A stretch of 15,829 nt of DNA. It comes from an uncultured Eubacteriaceae bacterium (GTDB taxonomy: Bacteria > Bacillota > Clostridia > Lachnospirales > Lachnospiraceae). Position 1 is the first letter of the stretch. Each line of letters starts with the position of its first letter. The notes under the pieces were generated by a model. That model searched no databases. It was not told where the DNA came from and saw only the letters and a list, made by a program, of their open reading frames with translations. Shown in pieces: positions 6,314 to 12,714 of the stretch. The stretch covers positions 1 through 15,829 of the forward strand of contig CAMEUH010000032.1 of assembly GCA_945938055.1 (NCBI GenBank), in the 5' to 3' direction. A program made the position numbers and the translations under genes.

Positions 6314-7567
6314 TTAAAACAGTACCTTTGCCTTGGCAGGAATCTTTTCCACAATTGTTTTTCCCTTATGCACCGAAAGGACCACCGGACTTAGGAAACG
6401 CAACACTTCCATGTCGTTTTTTCCATCCAGAAGAATAAAACTGGCATCCTTTCCTTCTTCAATTCCATATTCCTGATCCAGACAAAGATTCTTTGCTCCA
6501 TTGGTTGAAATAAAATCCAGACAATGTCTCAAATCTTCATATCCTGTCATCTGTGCCACATGGACCCCCATTTCCAATACACGGAGAAGATTTCCCACGC
6601 CCAGCGGGTACCATGGGTCGGATATGGAATCCTGTCCCAGTGCCACATTCATCCCTGCTTCGGAAAGTTCTTTTATTCTTGTAATCCCTCTTCGCTTTGG
6701 GAAGGTGTCAATTCGTCCCTGTAAATGCGTACTGGCTGCCGGACAGGAATTAAAGTTAATCTCTGAATCCTTTAAAAGCCGAAACAGCTTACTACAGTAT
6801 GCATCATTATATGACCCCATTGCACAGGTATGTGCGGCAACAGTACGCTTTCCCCAGCCCCTCTCCCATGCCATGGTTGCCAGTGTCTCAAGAAACCTTG
6901 ACTGTCCGTCATCAATTTCATCACAATGAACATCTACACATGCATCGTATTTCTCTGCCAGATCAAAAATGAACTTTAAAGATTCCAGTCCGTATTCCCT
7001 TGTATATTCATAATGTGGAATTCCACCCACACAATCAATTCCCATGTCCATTGCACGAATCATTAATTCCTTACCGTTTTTTAATGACATAATTCCATTC
7101 TGTGGAAATGCAATGGTCTGGATTTCTATGGTACCCTTCATCTCTTCCTTAAGTTCCAGCAGTGCCTCCACTCCCTTAAAAGAAGTTTCTGTCACATCCA
7201 CGTGGGTACGCACAAACTGTACTCCATGTTCTGCCATCAGCCGTAATGCTTCTTTTGCACGTTCCTTAATTTCCGATACCACAAGCGGCTGGGTGGTTTT
7301 ATATTCATGCCAGGTACTAATTCCCTCAAATAAGGTTCCAGACATGTTATAATGCGGAATCCCTGCTGTCAGCACACAATCCAGATGAATGTGTGGTTCT
7401 ACAAACGGGGGCATCATCATCCTTCCCTCTGCTTCAAATACATTTTCCTCTTCCATAGCTTCTTCCAGGATGCTCTTATGTGGAGTAATCTTTTGAAAAA
7501 TTCCATTTTCACATACCACATCAAAAAGTCCTTCTTTTCCTCTGATTCTGCAATTTCTGATAATCAT
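6314..7567 (-). CDS. CodA-like amidohydrolase/deaminase, paralogue A (Ser314)
   Basis: 417-aa cytosolic metal-dependent deaminase, collinear with E. coli cytosine deaminase CodA. The ATG at 7567 follows AAAGGA at 8-9 nt; the longer frame to 7606 would need a TTG with no ribosome binding site. Metal and catalytic residues are all present: His59 and His61 (HIHLD), Gln156 (AFPQNG), His214 and Glu217 (HCDE), His246 (AHTCAM) and Asp313. The E. coli motif HDDVFDPWYPLG is replaced by QDSISDPWYPLG, so position 314 is Ser, not Asp. In characterised homologues, loss of Asp314 allows 5-methylcytosine as substrate. Other candidates are cytosine, isoguanine and creatinine. It lies between pucR and urtA, which suggests its substrate enters through this importer. 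Confidence 0.85.
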   Translation of the reverse strand: MIIRNCRIRGKEGLFDVVCENGIFQKITPHKSILEEAMEEENVFEAEGRMMMPPFVEPHIHLDCVLTAGIPHYNMSGTLFEGISTWHEYKTTQPLVVSEIKERAKEALRLMAEHGVQFVRTHVDVTETSFKGVEALLELKEEMKGTIEIQTIAFPQNGIMSLKNGKELMIRAMDMGIDCVGGIPHYEYTREYGLESLKFIFDLAEKYDACVDVHCDEIDDGQSRFLETLATMAWERGWGKRTVAAHTCAMGSYNDAYCSKLFRLLKDSEINFNSCPAASTHLQGRIDTFPKRRGITRIKELSEAGMNVALGQDSISDPWYPLGVGNLLRVLEMGVHVAQMTGYEDLRHCLDFISTNGAKNLCLDQEYGIEEGKDASFILLDGKNDMEVLRFLSPVVLSVHKGKTIVEKIPAKAKVLF

Positions 7568-7609
7568 GTCTTTTTCCTTTCTCTCCGGTTTCCTTTCATG
7601 AAACAATCA

Positions 7610-8356
7610 TTACAGACAAATCATTGCCTCATGATGTTCCAGAATCTTAAAAACATTACTGTATTCATTTCTGACTTCCACTTCATTTACATTTGTATTC
7701 AATAAAGTGTTAATTTTTTTCATTCGGTTAATCATTGTATTTCGATGTATATACATTTTTTCCGCCGCATGAAGTAAATCATTTCCACACTCCAGATAAC
7801 ATTTTAAAGTTTTCACATATTCACTTCCTGTTACCCGGTCTGCTTCTTCCAGTGGCTGGATTTTCTGAAAACAATAGGCAAGAACCTCTTCCTTTGGCCG
7901 GTTATCAAGAAGCATTTCCAATACTGATTGTTCCGTAAATCGTCCATGTTCTTTATTCTTTATCCGGTCCTCCAGGATGTATCTGGAAATCTCCTGCGTT
8001 ATGTCAATCAGCTTTAAGAGAAACGGAAGCCGGAAAAGCGGAATATTATTCTCATTTGCATAACGGATAATGGAACGTGGAACGCTGCGGATATAATCTT
8101 CCCCTATCAGCATTACCACACCTGCAATCTTATTTTTTACAGCCTCTTCCATTAGCTTCATGAGACCATGTTCCGAAATATCTTCTCTTGCCCCGATTAC
8201 AAAAACAAGTTCTCCTCCATGAATCCATTCCGTAATGGTTTCCATGCTTTTGATGTAAGGCCACGTAACAACATTGCTAAGACCTCCGGCTCCGCCCAGA
8301 AGCTTCATTCTCTGACAGGTTTCCAGTTCCATGATATTCCTGCATGTTACAGCCAT
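7610..8356 (-). CDS. Short PucR-family transcriptional regulator
   Basis: 248-aa regulator. The ATG at 8356 follows GAGGTG at about 6 nt. Residues 1-125 match the PucR N-terminal domain (PF07905), including WPYIKSMET, a GGELVF segment and NENNIPLFRLP. Residues 180-238 match the PucR C-terminal helix-turn-helix (PF13556), with the hallmark AAEKMYIHRNTMINRMKKI. Full-length PucR proteins usually run to 400 aa or more, with a central GGDEF-like domain; here only about 50 residues join the two ends, so the central domain is absent. The frame is intact, so this is a compact form and not a pseudogene. PucR proteins control purine or related nucleobase catabolism, usually as activators. Its place between the two deaminase genes makes it the likely local regulator, perhaps acting at the repeats at 9744-9823. 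Confidence 0.85.
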   Translation of the reverse strand: MAVTCRNIMELETCQRMKLLGGAGGLSNVVTWPYIKSMETITEWIHGGELVFVIGAREDISEHGLMKLMEEAVKNKIAGVVMLIGEDYIRSVPRSIIRYANENNIPLFRLPFLLKLIDITQEISRYILEDRIKNKEHGRFTEQSVLEMLLDNRPKEEVLAYCFQKIQPLEEADRVTGSEYVKTLKCYLECGNDLLHAAEKMYIHRNTMINRMKKINTLLNTNVNEVEVRNEYSNVFKILEHHEAMICL

Positions 8357-8379
8357 TGCCTTACACCTCTTTTCTATGT

Positions 8380-9627
8380 CTAAAATGGTTCTTTTACAAT
8401 TTCTTCCGGTTTCTTTACAATAATTTCTTTTCCGTTCCGGACACTTAACAATACATGGGCGCGCTCCCTGATAGCAGAGAGTTCATCCGGTGCATCAAGT
8501 ACAATAAAGCTTGCCTTATTCCCTTTTTTCAAATCATATCCATCTTCTATGGATAATGTTTTTGCTCCGTTTATCGTAATAAAATCCAATCCGTTCTGAA
8601 TCTGCTCCACACTCATCATATGTCCCAGATGCAGTCCAAAATCAACCTGATGAATCATATTTCCGTTTCCCAGCGGATACCATGGGTCGGATATGGAATC
8701 CTGCGCAAGGCTCACATTACATCCTGCCTCAACCAGCTGGTCAATTCGTGTGATTCCTCTCCTTTTTGGATAACCATCATATCTTCCCTGAAGATAACAA
8801 TTTTCTGTAGGACAGGAAACAAAATTAATTCCGGCCTTCTTAAACTTACTCATCATCTTAAATGCATACGCATTATTATAGGAACTCATTGCACAGGTAT
8901 GACTTGCCGTTGCCCTGCTGCCAACTCCGGTATAGTAAGCCTCTGCAGCAATGTTCTCCACAAATCTTGACTCGCTGTCATCCGTTTCATCACAATGAAT
9001 ATCCAGAAGCCTGTCATATTTCACTGCAAGTTCAAATGCTTTTTTCACGGATTTCTCTCCCAGCTCTCTTGTAAATTCAAAATGTGGAATTCCTCCGACA
9101 ACATCTGCCCCCATTTTTAAGGCTTCCTCTACCAGCTCATCTCCGCCCTTGTACGCATAATAGCCTTCCTGAGGAAATGCAATCAGCTGCAGATAAAGAT
9201 AATCCTTAACCTCCTCCTTGACTTCAAGCATTGCCTTAAGCGCCGTAAGGTTCGGATCAGTAACGTCCACATGAGTTCGGATATACTGGACACCATTTCG
9301 TATCTCTGCCTTGATTCCCTTATAAGCACGCTCCTTAATATCCTGAATTTTTAAAACGCTTTTGGAATCCGACCATTTATCAATTGCCTCAAACAATGTT
9401 CCCGAACCCGTTCCTTCTGCCGGAACATTTGCTGTATCAATGTAATCCAGATGAATATGGGATTCGACATATGGTTCACAGACAAGTCTTCCCATAAGGT
9501 CTGTCTCTTCTTCTGCCGTCAAAGGAAGCTGTCCCGCCGGAACAATTTCATATACCAGTTCTTTGTCCACCCATATATCAAACAAACCCTTTTGATGTCT
9601 TAATTTTGCATTTCTGTATACCTTCAT
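8380..9627 (-). CDS. CodA-like amidohydrolase/deaminase, paralogue B (Ser at Asp314 position)
   Basis: 415-aa deaminase, first gene of the operon. The start is the ATG at 9627: GGGAGGA directly abuts the ATG at 9633, which is too close, but sits 7 nt before 9627. It is similar over its full length to E. coli CodA and to paralogue A. Active-site residues are His57/His59 (HIHLD), Gln153 (AFPQEG), His211/Glu214 (HCDE), His243 (SHTCAM) and Asp310. The following residue is Ser311 (QDSISDPWYPLG), equivalent to CodA Asp314. The pocket segment reads FVSCPTENCYLQGR, against FNSCPAASTHLQGR in paralogue A, so the two may differ in substrate. Reaction inferred: hydrolytic release of ammonia from a pyrimidine-like ring. 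Confidence 0.85.
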   Translation of the reverse strand: MKVYRNAKLRHQKGLFDIWVDKELVYEIVPAGQLPLTAEEETDLMGRLVCEPYVESHIHLDYIDTANVPAEGTGSGTLFEAIDKWSDSKSVLKIQDIKERAYKGIKAEIRNGVQYIRTHVDVTDPNLTALKAMLEVKEEVKDYLYLQLIAFPQEGYYAYKGGDELVEEALKMGADVVGGIPHFEFTRELGEKSVKKAFELAVKYDRLLDIHCDETDDSESRFVENIAAEAYYTGVGSRATASHTCAMSSYNNAYAFKMMSKFKKAGINFVSCPTENCYLQGRYDGYPKRRGITRIDQLVEAGCNVSLAQDSISDPWYPLGNGNMIHQVDFGLHLGHMMSVEQIQNGLDFITINGAKTLSIEDGYDLKKGNKASFIVLDAPDELSAIRERAHVLLSVRNGKEIIVKKPEEIVKEPF

Positions 9628-9651
9628 TGTCATTCCTCCCTTTTCATCAAT

Positions 9652-9682
9652 AAAAAAAGCGCCAGATTTTCCAATCTAACGC
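9652..9682 (-). terminator. Leader terminator/attenuator before the deaminase-urt operon
   Basis: On the minus strand, GCGTTAGATT (9682-9673), loop GGAA and AATCTGGCGC (9668-9659) form a 10-bp stem with two G-U pairs, followed at once by seven Ts (9658-9652). This is a full intrinsic terminator lying between the operon promoter and the first start codon at 9627. No minus-strand gene lies to its right that would need ending: the neighbour runs divergently. It should therefore act as an attenuator in a leader of about 80 nt. I see no known riboswitch aptamer in the roughly 30 nt before it. Confidence 0.7.
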
Positions 9683-9715
9683 CTTTGTTAAATGTTTCCT
9701 GTTTAATTTTATATG

Positions 9716-9744
9716 ATTTTATGCCAAAAAATCCTCTCTGTCAA
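9716..9744 (-). promoter_or_regulatory. Consensus promoter of the deaminase-urt operon
   Basis: On the minus strand, TTGACA (9744-9739) and TAAAAT (9721-9716) are exactly 17 bp apart, giving a predicted start near 9709. The leader then holds the attenuator hairpin and the ribosome binding site of the first deaminase gene. The -35 box abuts the proximal near-palindromic element, which suits control at this promoter. Confidence 0.75.
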
Positions 9745-9760
9745 TGTACTCTGTGCACAT
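9744..9760 (-). promoter_or_regulatory. Proximal near-palindromic operator candidate
   Basis: On the minus strand this reads ATGTGC-ACAGA-GTACAT, an imperfect dyad (5 of 6 bp per arm) that also holds the palindrome TGTGCACA. It directly abuts the -35 box of the operon promoter, sharing one base with it. An 18-bp stretch (9745-9762) recurs exactly at 9808-9825. The position suits an activator site, or a repressor blocking polymerase. The PucR-type regulator of the operon is the obvious but unproven ligand; the motif does not resemble the B. subtilis PucR box as I recall it. Confidence 0.6.
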
Positions 9761-9806
9761 TTTAAAAAAATTCCCTGTGCAGATAATACAGCTTTTTATC
9801 AAGGGA

Positions 9807-9823
9807 TTGTACTCTGTGCACAT
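9807..9823 (-). promoter_or_regulatory. Distal copy of the operator candidate
   Basis: This is the second exact copy of the 18-bp element TGTACTCTGTGCACATTT (plus strand 9808-9825), centred 63 bp from the proximal copy, close to six helical turns. A weaker half-match, CTGTGCAGAT, lies between them at 9775-9784. Same-face spacing suggests cooperative binding. It also lies about 40 bp upstream of the divergent kinase promoter, so it could affect both directions. Confidence 0.55.
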
Positions 9824-9860
9824 TTCGTCATTCAAAACTGCCCTTTTTCCTCTAATATAA

Positions 9861-9890
9861 TTGACAACGTTTCTTTTTCACTGATATATT
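9861..9890 (+). promoter_or_regulatory. Promoter of the cytidylate-kinase-like gene
   Basis: A perfect TTGACA (9861-9866) is followed after 18 bp by TATATT (9885-9890). The predicted start near 9897 leaves a leader under 30 nt before the ATG at 9924. It is divergent from, and shares an intergenic region with, the deaminase-urt operon promoter. Confidence 0.7.
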
Positions 9891-9923
9891 ACAGTTACAG
9901 AATAAAGAATGGAGGTAACTGTC

Positions 9924-10565
9924 ATGAATAATTATGTCATTACAATTGCCCGCGGTTACGGCAGCGGTGGAAGCCACATCGCAAAACAGCTTTCCGCAGA
10001 TTTAAACATACCATATTATGATACGGAAATCCTGACAATGGCTTCTGAATTAAGCGGTATTAACGAAAGCTTTTTCTTTGAAGCAAATGAAAAAATCAGC
10101 AAAGGCCAGCTTACCTTTTCCGGGAAAGTCAAGAGCGATTTTCTCTGGAATGTAGTTCCACCACAGGATAAGCGTTATCTTTCCAATGAAAATTTATTCG
10201 CATATCAGGCAAAGATTATTCTCGGACTTGCATCAGCCGGGAAACCTTCCTGCATCATCGTTGGTAAAGCGGCAAATTTTATACTCCGCACTTTTCCAAA
10301 TGTGTTAAAGCTTAATATCCAAGCACCAATTGACAAATGTGTTTTTAATATCATGGACCGCCTTGTTGTGGAAAAGAAGGAAGCCCAGAAGGCTATTGAA
10401 CAGACTGACCAGTACCGTAAAAATTATTACAAATATTATACTGGTCGTGAATGGCTTGATCCGACAGAATATGACCTGTCCATTAATACTGGCTCCATCA
10501 CAGAACCAGATGCCGTTATCATGATAGAAAATGTCCTGAAACAGCGTTTCCCTCAATGTTTTTAA
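9924..10565 (+). CDS. Cytidylate-kinase-like family protein
   Basis: 213-aa protein of the cytidylate-kinase-like family (PF13189). The ATG at 9924 lies 8 nt after GGAGG (9911-9915); the in-frame upstream ATG at 9909 overlaps that site and is rejected. Residues 5-20 (VITIARGYGSGGSHIA) form the family's P-loop variant, followed by LNIPYYDTEIL, the usual continuation. A second conserved patch is GKPSCIIVGKAANFIL. Canonical CMP kinases (Cmk) phosphorylate CMP/dCMP, but members of this side family are not well characterised and lack the classic GKS/T loop. The gene is monocistronic, with its own promoter and terminator. Divergent placement opposite pyrimidine-type deaminases is suggestive, but these proteins are common in Clostridia in many contexts. 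Confidence 0.82.
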   Translation: MNNYVITIARGYGSGGSHIAKQLSADLNIPYYDTEILTMASELSGINESFFFEANEKISKGQLTFSGKVKSDFLWNVVPPQDKRYLSNENLFAYQAKIILGLASAGKPSCIIVGKAANFILRTFPNVLKLNIQAPIDKCVFNIMDRLVVEKKEAQKAIEQTDQYRKNYYKYYTGREWLDPTEYDLSINTGSITEPDAVIMIENVLKQRFPQCF

Positions 10566-10579
10566 TATACTCCCCCCTG

Positions 10580-10614
10580 ACCCCGGAATCTTATTTACAT
10601 TCCGGGGTATTTTC
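10580..10614 (+). terminator. Intrinsic terminator after the kinase-like gene
   Basis: ACCCCGGAAT (10580-10589) pairs perfectly with ATTCCGGGGT (10599-10608) around a 9-nt loop, followed by ATTTTC. It lies 15 nt after the stop codon and separates this gene from the MoxR operon. Confidence 0.8.
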
Positions 10615-10650
10615 TACACTTCTTTTCCTCTTTTATTCTATACATTTTTT

Positions 10651-10659
10651 TGCTATAAT
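10651..10659 (+). promoter_or_regulatory. Extended -10 promoter of the MoxR operon
   Basis: TGC-TATAAT (10651-10659) is a perfect extended -10 element; the -35 region (TTTTAT at 10631-10636) is poor, as is usual for this type. Transcription should begin near 10666. The leader contains the second copy of a 12-bp direct repeat AATTATATATTA (10657-10668 and 10682-10693) of unknown meaning; both copies are pure AT. Confidence 0.6.
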
Positions 10660-10722
10660 TATATATTATATGCTGATAAGCAATTATATATTACAAGAAT
10701 TATGATGCAAGGAGAAAAATGC

Positions 10723-11655
10723 ATGGCTGACATCAAAATATATTCTATTCAAAAAGAAATCTGCGAAGTCATAAAGGGAAAAGATGAAATTATTGAAAAA
10801 GTCCTGGCTGTTATTTTTGCCGGCGGACATGTACTGCTTGACGACATTCCAGGCGTTGGAAAGACTACTCTTGCTCTCTCCATTGCCCGTTCCATGTCTC
10901 TTGATTATAAACGTGTCCAGTTTACTCCTGATGTTCTCCCTAGTGATATTGTCGGTTTCTCCATGTATAATAATACCACCAAAGAATTCGAATATAAGCC
11001 TGGTGCAGTCTGCTGCAATTTGTTTCTTGCCGATGAAATAAACCGTACTTCGCCTAAGACCCAGTCTGCTTTATTAGAAGTCATGGAGGAAGGAAATGTT
11101 ACCGTCGACGGCATTACCCATAAGCTTCCGGTTCCTTTTACCGTAATTGCCACGGAAAATCCAATCGGTTCCTCCGGAACACAACTGCTTCCGGAATCCC
11201 AGCTGGACCGTTTCATGGTATGCCTTTCTATGGGTTATCCGGGTCATGAGGATTCCATTAATATTCTTAAAAATGTGGTAAATCCTGCGATTAATGACGT
11301 GCGTCCGATTATTTCTCCGGAAGAATTAATCTTTATCCGGAAAAATGTGGATGAAATTTATGTAAATGATTGTATTCTGGATTACATTACCTCTCTTGTG
11401 GAGGCAACAAGAACCAATGAATACATCTCACTTGGCTCAAGTCCACGTGGCGCAATTAATATTTTAAAGCTTGCAAAGGCTGTTGCATTAATGAGAGATC
11501 ATAATTATGTTACTCCGGCTGATATTGAATATATTTTCTGTGATGTACTCCGGCACAGAATTCGTCTTTCCAGCAAGGCAAAAGCAGAAGGTCTTTCCGT
11601 TGACGAAATTTTAATGAATATTTTTCACTCCATCCCTGTACCAAAAGGGAATTAA
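10723..11655 (+). CDS. MoxR-family AAA+ ATPase
   Basis: 310-aa AAA+ ATPase of the MoxR group. AAGGAG (10709-10714) lies 8 nt before the ATG at 10723; in-frame ATGs at 10702 and 10705 lie before this site and are rejected. Walker A is GVGKTT (44-49), Walker B FLADE has Asp104/Glu105, a sensor-1 Asn146 sits in ATENPIG, and the arginine finger candidate is Arg163 in QLDRF. MoxR proteins act as chaperone-like ATPases, usually beside DUF58 or VWA-domain partners, as here. All key ATPase residues are intact. First gene of a three-gene operon. Confidence 0.93.
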   Translation: MADIKIYSIQKEICEVIKGKDEIIEKVLAVIFAGGHVLLDDIPGVGKTTLALSIARSMSLDYKRVQFTPDVLPSDIVGFSMYNNTTKEFEYKPGAVCCNLFLADEINRTSPKTQSALLEVMEEGNVTVDGITHKLPVPFTVIATENPIGSSGTQLLPESQLDRFMVCLSMGYPGHEDSINILKNVVNPAINDVRPIISPEELIFIRKNVDEIYVNDCILDYITSLVEATRTNEYISLGSSPRGAINILKLAKAVALMRDHNYVTPADIEYIFCDVLRHRIRLSSKAKAEGLSVDEILMNIFHSIPVPKGN

Positions 11656-11673
11656 ATCATAAAGGTGACCTGA

Positions 11674-12714
11674 ATGAAAAAATCCATTGTCCGATATTTT
11701 TCCATAATTGGATATGTTTTCTTGCTGTTATTTAATTGCTTTATGTTCTATTTTCTGGGCAATTATTTTAACCTTATTTTTCTGGCGGCATTACTCATCA
11801 TTCCATTTGTCGCTTATGTTGCCGGAAAGATTTTATTATCCTGCATTACAGCTGAAATAAGCGGTGCTTCTCTCGTCGAAAACCGTAAGGATGAATTTAT
11901 TTTTCAGGTTTCCGTAAAAAATTCATCCATTTTATTTACAAATAATGGTATTCTTTCCGTAACTGTTGCAAATCCGTTATTTCAGGAATCCGTTACTCAT
12001 ACATTGAATCTTCCTGTCATTCCGTTGGGCAAAAGTTCGGTCAGCTATCCGGTAACCAGCCGTCACTGTGGTATTGTTACCATTAAACTGGAAGAAATAT
12101 ACCTTTATGATTTTTTAAATTTATTTACTTTTCATAAGACCCTGGATATCGTTCGGGAAATTCCCGTTTTTCCGGATTTAGATGTCATTAATGATGATTT
12201 CTCCATGGATTTTTCAGAAGGGTACAATAACCTGGAAGAGAGCCAGACAAAGGGAAATGATTCCACCGAAGTCAGTGATATCCGGGAATACATCCCCGGC
12301 GACAAATTGCAGAATATTCATTGGAAGTTATCTGCAAAAAAGGATATCCTGATGGTGAAGGAGCATGTAAGCCTGACTTCTTCCCAGCTGCTATTTTATA
12401 TTGAACTTGCCAATCCGGCAGAGGGTATTTTAGATAAGATACTGGATACTGCATATGGTATCGGAAACTTTCTTTGCATCTATGGAATTCCTTTTTCTTT
12501 TTTCTGGTATTCCACCCGGCAAAGAACCTGTCGTTTCTCCACAATACTTAATTCTGCTTCCTTAAGAGACACCCTGCTGGAGGTATTGTATGAAGTACCT
12601 CTTTTGGATTATAAAAGTATGGAGAATCAGATAAAACAACTATCCGGACACGAAAATTTCATTACAATAGGTGTAGATTATGTTATGGAAAAAGACACAT
12701 CAGGAAAAAAATGA
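11674..12714 (+). CDS. DUF58 membrane protein
   Basis: 346-aa protein. Two transmembrane segments (about 10-28 and 33-55) anchor the N-terminus. A beta-rich middle follows, then the DUF58 hallmark at about 202-231: DIREYIPGDKLQNIHWKLSA followed by KKDILMVKEH. DUF58 domains resemble degenerate von Willebrand A folds and are the standard partner of MoxR ATPases. The ribosome binding site is modest (AAAGGTGA). Its 3' end overlaps the next gene by 35 nt, which points to translational coupling. The molecular role of the family is not established; a part in envelope assembly or stress response is inferred from context. Confidence 0.88.
   Translation: MKKSIVRYFSIIGYVFLLLFNCFMFYFLGNYFNLIFLAALLIIPFVAYVAGKILLSCITAEISGASLVENRKDEFIFQVSVKNSSILFTNNGILSVTVANPLFQESVTHTLNLPVIPLGKSSVSYPVTSRHCGIVTIKLEEIYLYDFLNLFTFHKTLDIVREIPVFPDLDVINDDFSMDFSEGYNNLEESQTKGNDSTEVSDIREYIPGDKLQNIHWKLSAKKDILMVKEHVSLTSSQLLFYIELANPAEGILDKILDTAYGIGNFLCIYGIPFSFFWYSTRQRTCRFSTILNSASLRDTLLEVLYEVPLLDYKSMENQIKQLSGHENFITIGVDYVMEKDTSGKK

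Noticed and set aside
7352..7705. 117-codon plus-strand ORF and many similar plus-strand frames opposite the minus-strand operon.
   Set aside because: They lie antisense to well-conserved genes, lack ribosome binding sites and have no family-like sequence; they are shadows of the real frames.
9628..9740. A known purine, preQ1 or guanidine riboswitch in the operon leader.
   Set aside because: The leader between the predicted start and the terminator hairpin is only about 30 nt, and none of the conserved aptamer cores I know is present.
9809..9838. A second minus-strand promoter, TTGAAT-N18-TACAAT, overlapping the distal repeat.
   Set aside because: The match is weaker than TTGACA-N17-TAAAAT at 9716-9744, and its -10 is part of the repeated element, so the resemblance may come from the operator. 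It was left out of the features but cannot be excluded.
9713..9931. 72-codon plus-strand ORF across the divergent intergenic region, with VLCAHF encoded twice.
   Set aside because: No ribosome binding site; the repeated VLCAHF is just the translation of the duplicated 18-bp DNA element, and the frame overlaps promoters of both flanking units.
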